NCBI GenBank assembly: GCA_036872755.1
Contig: JAVHNS010000012.1
Location: 372,001-436,000, forward strand
Origin: Orbilia blumenaviensis
Taxonomy: Eukaryota > Ascomycota > Orbiliomycetes > Orbiliales > Orbiliaceae
Direction: 5' to 3'
Length of the DNA stretch: 64,000 nucleotides
Position numbers and translations under genes: made by a program. The notes below the pieces were generated by a model, which was given only the letters and a program-made list of their open reading frames with translations, ran no database searches and was not told where the DNA came from. Positions 48,201-57,831 of the stretch are shown piece by piece. Position 1 is the stretch's first letter. Each line of letters opens with the position of its first letter.

Positions 48201-49440
48201 ATATCAACGTCGAGCTCGGCGCGACACTTGACTTAATGGGTCCACCATTACATGGCACCGTACACGTCAATTTCTGGGTTTTTGGCTTCAGTGTCAACTT
48301 TGGCGATCAGAACCCACCGGATCTGGATATGTCATTACAAGACTTCTATTATCTGGTCTTACAGAACCCGAAACCGTCAAGTTCCAATACACTGACCCAG
48401 CTGTTACTAACGTCTACCACCAATCCTCCCGCGGATTTACCGCACCTCTTGACCTGTCAAAAAGGTATGATGCCGCCAGCTGCAACTCCTCAATCATCCC
48501 CAAGTACTTCTGGAGGAAACGCGGATACAACTTTAGCTACTACCCCATCATCGGCCTATACGAACCCAGATACCTGGCAGGTTCGACCGGGCACTTTCGT
48601 TTTCCAGGTGGCTTGTAGATTCGCTTTGAATAGTGCAACTGTGAACGGCACTTCTGTTTCGACTGTCCAACCAGGTGGAATAACTGTCGATACACTCTAT
48701 TCAACTCCGATGGGATTGTGGACAGCATTGACATCAAGTGTTGAAGTGACAATTGGTCCGAATACTTCATCATCTTCATCATCATTCGCTGAGGTCCAGG
48801 GAATAAATGATGAGGCAGACGCAGAAGCTTCATGGCAAACCGCTATGGTTGCCACACCTCAACCGGTCGCACTCTGGGGGAAATGTGAGCTAAGCACCCG
48901 TAATTCAAACCATTTAATGACCCGATACTAAACATTCGCTATAATCTAGATGATCCAGCCAGCGATCCCACCAAGGTGGGTAATAACGTTTCTACGCTGT
49001 TGAACGGTAAAGAGAATACAGCAAATCTACTTTCTTCAATTGTCATCACCGCACCGCCTCCCATGATCTCCCAAGACACGATACCAAAATTTGACGCACT
49101 TAAGGCCATGCAAGAACCAGTACCAGCCGGCACATTTCCAGACGAAACTCCTTCTGATACTGATAGACTACCACAACCACCAGTGGCAGGAGCACAGCAG
49201 TGGACTAACATAGAGCAAGAATGGGCTAAAGCTCCAACTGTCAATGCTCTTGTGACCGCGTGGCAAACGGTTATGGGATGGAAAGGACCGGCGTTGACTG
49301 GTGCCCCGCCTGCTAATGTTCTTGCAAACTTTGACAATTTATATTTGGGCGCGCCTTTATTTTCAAAATCAAGCGGAACAGTACCTCCTGTTGGAGACTT
49401 GGATGAAGCGAAGAGTATGCTTATCGAGGCAAAGCTTTAA
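42259..49440 (+). CDS. Metallo-beta-lactamase fold fused to a DUF6603-like giant protein (module gene C)
   Basis: Four exons (42259-43261, 43335-45383, 45447-48884, 48950-49440) encode 2326 aa. Residues 1 to about 430 form a ComEC/Rec2-type metallo-beta-lactamase domain. Metal ligands are visible: SHWDQDH with H86, D88, D90 and H91; FAGDLD; LSHHGAESSTP; and SSGTSYGHPR, whose Arg codon spans intron 1. A linker with basic clusters RPKRK and KKRRL (about 555-595) and an acidic Ser/Asp/Glu stretch follows. Residues about 620-1480 are beta-rich with Ser-rich spacers, a Pro/Thr linker lies near 1480-1515, and about 1520-1975 (for example FGGGIVAAFEPWKFAAAGFY, ITLEFATISGVRAGFGY) resembles DUF6603. 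No membrane segment or signal peptide is evident. The MBL part could be a hydrolase acting on nucleic acid or a phosphoester; that is inference. The rest has no known function. Confidence 0.75.
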
Positions 49441-51974
49441 ACTCGTAATTTTATAATTAGACAGATGCCTGTGTCGAAGGTCTAGATGGCTCAAGGGAGA
49501 ATACGGTCCGAAAATAGCTATTGGCGGTGGATTGAATTTCCGTTGCAACGTTACTACTTTCTTATTCTCAAATCCAGGACGTCATTCAGCAGATATATTT
49601 CGCAAAAATGCATCATGTACACATCAGCACTCAGGTCTTTGAATTATACACCAATGCAAAGCTAAGGGTCTACTATTTGTCAGGCACAGTACTACTAGCC
49701 ACTGGTATTCCGAAAATCCACACCAAAATTTAAATAGATTGAAGGATACCAACTCAGAATACTAATTCCAATATATTAATAGCTAACAAAGTAAATATGA
49801 AAAACACCCGTTTCCCAATCTGTACCTAAGCGATACCCTTACCGGTGGAATAGTACCAAATTAGGTTTGTGCCTTCGTTAGGTACCGTTCTGTCACGTCT
49901 GCCCGACGTCGTCAGTATGTATGGGATATCTGGTATCAACACACACCCAATTTTCGAAAACCAGGCCACTTGGGGGGCGGAAATTTGAGCCCCCACATGC
50001 ATACCCACCCCTCCAACCTCCCAATGAATAAGAGGCGACAATGATCGGGACCCGCTCCCGTATCTTTTTCTATGCGTCCGTAATGTTGCTCGCGATCGAG
50101 GCGGCCCAGAATGGGGGCAGTGTATGCACCGTATATCCATACTCCTCCGCAAAAAGGGAAAGAATAAGGACCCTAGCTCTCGGCCCTGCATGCCGACCAG
50201 TCGCTGTGCTGATGGTTAGCATTGGTTGTTATAAACCGGGCCCTTGACTGATGTATTTGTTCGACTTCAAATCGATGGGCTCTATACCATCCTCTTTCTT
50301 ATCACCTTATAATTTTTGGAATTTTTTTTTATATATTCAAAAGAGAGGGATCACACCTCCGAACTCCTCTACAGAATCCCCACCCTCACAAGCACAGACA
50401 TCGCTACCACAGACGCCAATGCATTACTAAGACTTATTTTGGGACTTGGTTTGGAATGCTGATATCCAAGCGTTACCTGTATATATATAAGTAGGTAGTT
50501 ACATCTATCAGAGGGCCGGGTAAATTTCGAGACAAAGCTTATACATAAAATATGTATATATACTACTCAAGTACCAATCTCCGGGTTCGGATTCAACTAC
50601 CTACTGGTCGCGAAGCCAATCGCATATGCGCTTTAGACTCATAAATGTAATTAATTAAGGATAGTACTTAGGTACCCGCCACCAGGACTCAGAGTTACCT
50701 GTGCAAGTGTATCCCGATATACTGTTAATATCAATTAAGTACCTATACATAGGTACCGCACCGTATGAATTCGAATCGTGGGTGATGTCCTGTCGACTTA
50801 AAGTAATTATATCATAGGTACTAAGTATCTACTACATAGCTACCTTCAACCTTCGATGTAGCTTGCAAACAACCATTCATGAGCAGGTGGGTCTCCCGAT
50901 TACCTAGAACGGCCCCTAGACCAATCTAGAACCATAACGTCAGTAGCTCTAGACTCTATCTCACTCGAATTTCAAATATTTTATTTTTTTCCCTTCCTTT
51001 CTCCATATTTTTATTTTTGGCAGGTTCGAGATATATCGGTGTATCGATAGATCCCTTGACCCGGTCCACCCCTCCACCCACGCATATGCATGCATCCCCG
51101 GCCCCGGCCTCGCAAGCCAACCAGCCAGCTAACAGCCAGCTAGGTCGCATTGGGGGCACCCTTTCGTCATTCACAAAAAAGAACCCAGGCGGGTACCTCC
51201 GCATTTTTTGATATTAATGTCGCAGTAATCGACCGACAGTCAGGATACCAGTTTAAAAAATCACTTGGCTCTCGCCTACTCGTGTGCTCCACACGCCCAC
51301 CAAATGATGGGGATGGCCGGGGGTGCCGCATATGGCAGACGAGATGGGAACAGATGGGTTTACATAAACGGGATTATACATAACCCTTGCCTCCGCTTGT
51401 CGATAAGGAAATCATTAACTGGGTCGGGCTTTCCCCCGCGCTATAGGTACTTAAGCAGCTACTTAGCTAGAGAAACTTGGGACGGGTCCGGAACCTAGGG
51501 ACCATCGATTAGCCAGAACCTGCATTTTGCATACCCACTTCCCTACTTACCTATGCTGCTAGGTATGTAATTTTTTTCATGTGCGCCCCAAACGGTCGGA
51601 TTTTTCGGGTGGTTTAGGCTGGGCGATAACGGAGTTTCATTCTAACCAGTTACTAGTACCGCTGGTTGGTTGGTTGTCCTTTTTTCTTTCCTTTCTGGTT
51701 GGTTGATTAGGTTGGTTAGGTATATGTATTTATTAGCTCGAGCTCGCTGTTTGGAAAATGTAAATCCCAAATGCGTCGGGACGGAACACTCCAACTTTAA
51801 TAAACTCTCCCCCATCCATCCATCCTTCCATCCACCCACTCTTCCTCCTTCTCTCCCACTCCCAACTCCCAACCCTCATAGCTAGCTAGAAAGAATCGAG
51901 AAACCATAATACTCCAGCATCACCTTCTTCCGCTATCATATAACAATAAACAATCTTCCCAGAATCGCATAAAA
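49441..51974. other. Gene-free interval between the module and the dynein light chain
   Basis: About 2.5 kb with no supported gene. The part at 50660-50765 is rich in GTACCTA/TAGGTAC motifs, including GTACCTATACATAGGTAC around 50739-50756, and similar motifs recur at 51445-51455 and 51545-51565. A 68-codon frame at 50041-50247 has no family motif. Confidence 0.55.
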
Positions 51975-52812
51975 ATGGCAGAGTCATGCGCCGTACGTAT
52001 CCCGGCACAGTACGGTGGGGTAGCTACCCACCCTACCTAATCCGTTTGAGAAAAACCACGGCTAACACGACATCACGAACAAAACAGCCCATTCCTCCAA
52101 TTCGCATAAAACAGATCTGTGGCGATGTAATTACTCCCTTCTCTATAGTCTTCTAATCAAGTAAAAAATAAAAAAAGTATGTGTATACTGATAAAAAACC
52201 GGTGGATCTGTCCAGGCCTGCAACTCCGCCCTCGGTGATTCTCCCACATACACCCATTCCATGACCGAAACATGGAACACAAATATCATTGTCCGTAACC
52301 CCCCTCCTTCTACTACTACTCCCTAATAACTTCCCATAATCACACCACTAACACGATATCCACCGTTTAATAACGGCTTTTAGAACGGTATTCTCCGCTC
52401 CCTGATCTCCGAATCAACACCCACCCCGACATCCCCTTGTCCGTACAAATACGCCGTAAATTCCACGATAATACAGCATGCCGGCGGTGCGAGATCTGTA
52501 AGCGGTGATAACGACGATAGCGCGAGTGTGACGTCTCAGGCCAGGAGAGGGATGCACAGTGCTTGTGGGGGGTATTGGAACACTGAAAAGGTGGGTTCTG
52601 GGTTCTTTTTTTAGGGGGGGTTATAGGTGTGAACCCGAGGGAGTAGTGAGAAAGGGCTAATATTTGGTGGTTTAGGACGGGATGTGGGCTTATAAGCATT
52701 CGCTGAAAGGTTTGTTTTAGTGATCTATGATGTTTTTAACAGGACACAGGCTAACTGGGTTGGTGTAATAGATATGGACGTCGTGGTCTCGATCATCTGG
52801 ATTGGCGTCTGA
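51975..52812 (+). CDS. Dynein light chain, Tctex type
   Basis: Six small exons (51975-51992, 52088-52126, 52216-52290, 52384-52590, 52676-52709, 52772-52812) join in phase to 137 aa. The assembled protein reads MAESCAPIPPIRIKQICGDA, then CNSALGD, YTHSMTETWNTNIINGILRS with LISEST, YKYAVNSTIIQHA, RRGMHSACGGYWNTEKDGMW, and ends DVVVSIIWIGV. Tctex-1 proteins share the order helix-helix-ALG..Y.H...WN..II..IL, K(Y/F)...(V/I)I.Q, G.H....YW....DG and a final IVS...I. They dimerise on the dynein intermediate chain and help link cargo to the motor. Because the exons are 18-207 nt, no long frame marks this gene. Splice sites are GT-AG; intron 3 has an unusual GTCCGT donor. The exact first exon (six codons) is the least certain part. 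Confidence 0.88.
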
Positions 52813-53618
52813 ACAACTCTCCCACCACTCGTCCGAAGGAGAGAAAAACCTATACTCTTGCCTTTTGTTACAACCTCCCTTTTTTTTATGTGGGAAAGAA
52901 AAAGAAAGACTCTCTAGGCATATATCAACCTCAGCATTCACAGGGCGATATTGGAATCATGGGGTAGGCGGACTCGTATTACTCGTAACATTATGACACC
53001 ATACTTAAAGCAGCAAATCAGCAGCATCAGCAGCAGAGCAAAAAGGTGGTTTTGAAGCTTCAAGAAACGTTAACCCGAATTTTTTTTCAACGGGGGCAGG
53101 GCCTAGATTTCGAGATGGCGGTGGGAGGTGTATGTAAAACCTGTTGGCATTAGCGCATTCTTCTCCCTTTCTTGTGGATCTCTTCTTCTTTTTCTTTCTT
53201 GGTTTTTTGGTAGTTTCTTTGGGAGGGGTTTCAATTGATACTATTTTCTTTCTCTTTTTTTTTTTTTTCATTGACTTTACTAGAATCATGAGCTGCCTAG
53301 AGGCCTAGAATTGAGACGCTACTCAAGTAAATTGTAGACACTATACAATTCGATTTCTGAGCTATAGCTTTTCGGCGTTCGAGTGTGATACGTAATTCAA
53401 ATCACTAGTATCGTCTGTATGCGAAACAGCTGGCTTAGCTTAGCGTGTGCCCAGATACCATTTGTGTTGCTGCGTTGCCCCATTTGCCATCTGAATTCAC
53501 GTGACTATATCTATGTTTGCTGTAATCCCAATCGGGATAGTCGCAACCATGATTACCCAAAACGAGAATACCACAGACCCGACCACAGACAACACATTTT
53601 CGTCAGATGATTCGAATG
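52813..53618. other. Interval downstream of the dynein light chain
   Basis: About 0.8 kb with no gene: the 3' flank of the dynein light chain followed by the presumed promoter of the basic nuclear-type protein. The last upstream ATG before that gene's start lies at 53616-53618. Confidence 0.5.
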
Positions 53619-54653
53619 CTCAGTATCCGGATACTAGAAAGGACATCCCCAATACCTATCACGAGATTTGTTTCTTTACCTTCAGCATCCACCTCTTTCT
53701 TGTAACCATCGCCAGCCTTTTCACAAAATCATCAAGCAGAAAACCACCGTTTAGACATTATCTCACGCGTCGAATTGCATCTCCGTCTCTTGTTTTATCT
53801 ATCTCTTCTCTCTCTTCGTCTTCGAAATCCATTGAATTCGTGCTCCTTGTCCTCTCCCTCCTCGGGGTTGAATTACTTTGGTTCATATTAGTTGCAGACT
53901 ATCTTGCCTTTCGGTCTAAGCAATCAATCGACTCAGTCTATCATCAAACGGTATTCTCACTTCTTGATTTCATCATCACCAACCTCCTTCACTTCATTAC
54001 GGATCTTTGTTCTCGGGACACATTGAAATTATTCCTCTCATTTTCTTTAACGAGCTTTAAGCTGTTGCTTCCTCGTTCAAAAGGTTACATACTTCCTCTA
54101 CTCTCAAGTCGACGCGACTTCTTTCATTGTCTTCATCATCCAACGTTCTCGGAACCTTTGGATTGATCAGTATCATTGAACAAGCTTTAAGCCTTTGCTT
54201 CCTCGTTCAATCAGCTCTATCACATACTTTCTTCCTCACAAGTCAAAGCGACTTCAGAGAATCCATCGTTCTAGGAACCATTGGATTCATTCATATCATC
54301 GAACGAGCTTTAAGCTTTGCTTCCTCGTTCAAAAGGTTTTTTCTCCCTCCTCTCAAGTCGACGTGACTTTTTTTCCGTTTTCTTTATCATCCAACGTTCT
54401 TGGAACTATTGGATTGATCAGTACCACCGAACGAGCTTTAAGCTTTTTGCTTCCTCGTCCGAACATACTTTCCCCCTCATAAGTCGACGCGACTTTCTTT
54501 TCCCGCTATCTTCAGAAATCCAACGTTCTTGGAACCATTGGATTTTTTTTTTTTTTACCGATATCCAAACGAGCTTTAAGCATTCCGCTTCCTCGTTTCA
54601 GAACCGTCTTCTTCCCCTCTTTTTATTTTATTTTACCAAACCCGTTTGTCAAG
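53619..54653 (+). promoter_or_regulatory. Probable 1-kb ATG-free 5' leader of the basic protein
   Basis: No ATG occurs on the + strand over 1035 consecutive bases before the start codon at 54654. About 16 would be expected if all trinucleotides were equally frequent. Stops in all frames are tolerated but start codons are not, which suggests a transcribed, scanned leader rather than ordinary spacer. It contains the hairpin-bearing tandem repeats. The 5' end is unknown. Confidence 0.55.
54049..54600 (+). repeat. Tandem ~125-bp repeat with three hairpins per unit (about 4.5 copies)
   Basis: Units start at 54049, 54179, 54302, 54430 and 54568 (partial), spaced 130, 123, 128 and 138 bp. Each full unit has three inverted repeats in fixed order. 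H1 has arms GAACGAG and CTCGTTC around a TTTAAGC-type loop. H2 is AAGTCG-ACG-CGACTT (54106-54120, 54240-54254, 54355-54369, 54481-54495). H3 has arms ATCCAA and TTGGAT with an inner GTTC/GAAC pair (54138-54163, 54261-54286, 54389-54414, 54518-54543). Spacers between hairpins diverge and are T/C-rich, while the hairpins are conserved. Confidence 0.88.
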
Positions 54654-56102
54654 ATGCAGCCACCAAGCCGCGTTAGAAAGCCATCTTCCCGCCTCATTGA
54701 GAGCCAACAGGCCACGGAAGGGCGAAAGCAGAGGCAGAGGCAGAAGCCAGGGAAGCAGCAACCCAAGAAGAAGCAGGAAGGGAAGAAGCGAAAGATTGAT
54801 GAAGAGGCCAGCAAGCAGGAGGGGGCCAAGCGGGGAGGTAAAAAACAGAAAGTTGACGAAGAAGCTGCCGTTGTTGTTCCCGATAGTAACTTTGTTGCTA
54901 TCGAGGCTGGTACCGACAAAAAGGAGATTTCGAAGGGGAAGCGTGGGGCCGGGAGGAAGAGAAAAGGTATATATTCATTTTTATGATTATGGGTTCTTTT
55001 TTTATAGCTTTAATTTGCGGATATGAGCTGATATATATTGATTTTATCTATTTGTAGCTGAAGGAGTTACCACCAGTGGGGTGGAGGGGGTGTTGGAGGA
55101 GATGGTCGAGGAAGCTGTGAAGGAGGTAGAGGGGAAGGGGGAAGAGGAGGAGATTGCCACCGCTATCGAGGGAGGAGGGGGGGAGGGGCAACAGCCCAAG
55201 CGAAAGCGTGCCCGGCGGGGCAGAAAGGGAAAGAAAGGCGGCCGCAAGGCCAAGAAAGAAGCCCCCCCACCAGCACCCACCAAAAAAGTCCCAAGGCCGA
55301 AACGGGTTCGACCTTGGGACTCGGACGATGACCTCCCACCATTCACCCGCCCATCCGGTCCAGCCTTCGAGGCGGTGCCGATGGAAATCCTCAAGGATTT
55401 CCTCGGCGAGGAGGAGAGGTTTCACCTCTCGCTCCTGCCGGAGCACAACCTTAATGCCCGGGAAGGAGTGCCGGCCCCACCCACCAACGCCACGAAGTAC
55501 GACGTGGCATGGCTCATTGATGCCATCCGGGAGGATGGTCATCATGAGCAGGAGTACCCAGCGGCCCGGACCAAAATCCCCAATCCTCCCGAGATGAGGG
55601 AGGAGATGGAGATGATAGCTGCTAAGGAGGAGCAGCTGGAAGCTGATCTCAACACCATAACAGAGATCAGGTACCGGCGGAGGAGAGGGGGGTACTCACT
55701 CACCCTGTCGGTGACGGTGGGGCAGCGGCTCCACAGCATCGAGACTAACCTCTCGATGTTGAGGGAGTTCCGCGGGGAGAGGGAGGAGTGGTGGGAGGAG
55801 AGGAGGAGGAGGGCAGAGGATGAGGATAGGGAGGAGGAGGAGAGGAGGGTGAACCTCCTGAGGGGCCTTTGTGGCGCCGGGGGGAGCGAGGCTCCCATGG
55901 ACGTAAGTATCTCCCTCCATCTATGAAATAATCGTAGTATAAAATATTTGAAACTTACGATACTCTCCGAGTATAGACCCGAAAGAATCCAGTGCCGGCG
56001 CCCCCACCAGTTCCGAAGAATCGGCGCCGCAAGGCGACCGTTTTTGAGGAGCCGGTGGGGAAGAGGAGGAGGACACGGAGGGGAGGCAGTGGGGAGGGGT
56101 AG
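54654..56102 (+). CDS. Very basic, charged nuclear-type protein of unknown function
   Basis: Three exons (54654-54966, 55058-55902, 55977-56102) encode 427 aa. The N-terminal ~190 residues are rich in Lys, Arg, Gln and Glu, with several nuclear-localisation-like clusters (GKKRKIDEEA, GKKQKVDEEA, PKRKRARRGRKGKKGGRKAK). A more ordered middle part contains PWDSDDDLPPFTRPSGPAFE and YDVAWLIDAIREDG, then a Glu/Arg-rich coiled-coil-like stretch (LRGEREEWWEERRRR-like, about 340-375). The short last exon ends with RRRTRRGGSGEG. No known domain is recognised; a chromatin or nucleolar role is only a guess. It is strongly GC- and purine-rich, in contrast to its T-rich 1-kb leader. It converges on the Alba-like gene, with 298 bp between the stops. 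Confidence 0.7.
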
Positions 56103-56267
56103 GGGTGAAGGAGTGGCGGTGGCGGTGGTGGAGCATTTATCTATTTTATTTATTTATTTTATTTATTTATTCTTACGCATGCATTCTTTGCTTTACGTTT
56201 TTATCCTGTTTGTTTTCTGTTTCCTGTTTGCTTTATGCTTTTCCTTTTTGACATTTATCTACTGATC

Positions 56268-56270
56268 TAT

Positions 56271-56301
<31 letters not shown>

Positions 56302-56305
56302 TTTT
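56268..56305. repeat. TTTA tetranucleotide microsatellite
   Basis: About nine ATTT units between the convergent stops of the basic protein and the Alba-like gene. A shorter TTTA stretch lies at about 56138-56170, and TTA/TTATTA repeats follow at 56313-56345. Confidence 0.92.
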
Positions 56306-56400
56306 ACTTAGTGTTATTATTATTATTATTACTATTATTATCATTACTATCATGATGATTGTCCCTACGGTATGGTACGTAGTATACACAAGACTCTCCG

Positions 56401-57831
56401 CTACTTTGACTTCGTCTGTTGTTCTTTCCTCTTCTCGCCCGCGTTCGTCTGTCCTCCATACAGCTTTTCCAAATCCCCGCGCTTCTCCAGACTGATGAAG
56501 ATAGTCATTATAGCAATTGCCCTGACTTTCTTCCTATTCCTCTCAGCTTCGTCTATATCTTCAAGAATACGCTTTGTATGCTTTTCGGGCAAATTTTCGA
56601 TGTCTAAGTATGAAAACTGGCGGTATCCATCGTCGTCTGATGAATCTAAGTCCGAATCCGCATTTTTAGTTAGATCTTCCTCCTCTTCTTCTTCTATTAT
56701 TCCTGGTTGCCTGGGTGTTTCTGCTGTAGTGATCGGAGGCGAGGAGGTTAATGTCGGGCCTTGGTCGTCTCTGATTTGTGTCTGCGTTGGCTTTGGGGTG
56801 CTCGACCCGTCTCTGTCCCTAACAGGCGAGCTGCCTCGTAGATGCGGGGGTATACCGTCTGATCCACCACCGATATCTACATCCCCCGGCGTAGAACCTT
56901 GCAAGAAATCCGGTTTGGAATCCGAATACACCCCCGGCGATGAGTTCCTGAGATGTGGTGGAACATCTTCTGGTGATGATTGCCGTAAATGGGGCGGTAC
57001 ATCATCTGTATCCATATCATCCGTGGCATCTCTAAGGTGTGGTGGGACATCCTCATCGTCTTCGTCTTCGGCGTCTTTATCCTCCCTTAGGTGCGGTGGA
57101 ATATCGCCGTCGTCGCTCAAATCTTGATCATCATCATCAGCCCTGTCTGTTTGGTCTCTCCTTCGTTTCTTGGGATTGAGTTCCGGGGTAGGCACTGGCG
57201 TCTGTGAATCCGCACTGTGACCCTGCGAAACATCCAATTTCGGCCTCTTCGACGCTCTGCTGTCAGATCCGTTTTGTTTTCGCTTATTCGCGTTTGTAAG
57301 AGCCTCCTTTGTCGCCTTTCCTTGGCTCTTCTTCTCCTCATCTTGTTCCTTGCCGGCGTCATCACCGCCCTTCTTGACCGACTCTTCTTTAACTACTATT
57401 GGTTTCCTAGGCGGCAATTCGATAAGCCTACTTTCAAGTTTTGTATACTGCCACCATCTATCTCTATCTCCGGGTGTTCCAGCGATAGTTCGCTTTACGA
57501 TCTCGGCGATAGTGATAGCTTTTGATCCCGCAGAGGGGTGTACGGTCCTTAAAGCGACAATTGTCGGTGGCTTCTTCGTCTTCTTTTTGTTCTTTGTGTT
57601 ATTCCCAGAAGACCCTTCATTTGTTTCTGCTGCTGCTGCCGAAGTTGTGGTTGTAGACTCAGCGGCCGAACTCGATATCTGGAGAAGCGAAAGGCATTGC
57701 GCGACCTTTTTTCGTATTGACGAGTTTTGGGAAACGTCAATTGTGGGGACTGAGTCTATTATCGTGACTTTAGGCCCAATTGGCGGATTTGAAGGGGTGG
57801 ATGTTGCTGTGGGTTTCGATGTCGTCGCCAT
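56401..57831 (-). CDS. Alba-like nucleic-acid-binding protein with PPHLR repeats
   Basis: A single exon of 476 aa with its ATG at 57831. Residues about 20-145 look like an Alba-type domain: an N-terminal strand (PKVTIIDSVPTIDV), a helix (SSIRKKVAQCLSLLQ), a Lys/Thr-rich insert, and PTIVALRTVHPSAGSKAITI with AEIVKRTI following, the typical Alba 'AI..A..I.E.(V/I)KR' helix. Alba-fold proteins of this sort include RNase P/MRP subunits (Pop6/Rpp25) and chromatin or mRNA binders; which applies is not clear. The central part has basic NLS-like clusters (KRPKLD, PKKRRR). Residues about 235-325 hold five PPHLR motifs, four in acidic spacers. An acidic stretch and a helical C-terminal tail (AERNRKKVRAIAI) close the protein. 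Confidence 0.7.
   Translation of the reverse strand: MATTSKPTATSTPSNPPIGPKVTIIDSVPTIDVSQNSSIRKKVAQCLSLLQISSSAAESTTTTSAAAAETNEGSSGNNTKNKKKTKKPPTIVALRTVHPSAGSKAITIAEIVKRTIAGTPGDRDRWWQYTKLESRLIELPPRKPIVVKEESVKKGGDDAGKEQDEEKKSQGKATKEALTNANKRKQNGSDSRASKRPKLDVSQGHSADSQTPVPTPELNPKKRRRDQTDRADDDDQDLSDDGDIPPHLREDKDAEDEDDEDVPPHLRDATDDMDTDDVPPHLRQSSPEDVPPHLRNSSPGVYSDSKPDFLQGSTPGDVDIGGGSDGIPPHLRGSSPVRDRDGSSTPKPTQTQIRDDQGPTLTSSPPITTAETPRQPGIIEEEEEEDLTKNADSDLDSSDDDGYRQFSYLDIENLPEKHTKRILEDIDEAERNRKKVRAIAIMTIFISLEKRGDLEKLYGGQTNAGEKRKEQQTKSK

Noticed and set aside
50041..50247. A 68-codon frame with a hydrophobic start
   Set aside because: No motif, partner exon or promoter signal could be found; it is too short to support alone.
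53501..54166. A 221-codon frame on the + strand ahead of the basic protein
   Set aside because: It has no family motif, runs through the first hairpin repeat unit, and overlaps the ATG-free leader; its openness follows from T/C-rich composition.
54049..54600. CRISPR-like reading of the tandem array
   Set aside because: Units are ~125 bp with three hairpins and diverging spacers, in a eukaryotic leader; there are no uniform repeat-spacer lengths or Cas genes.
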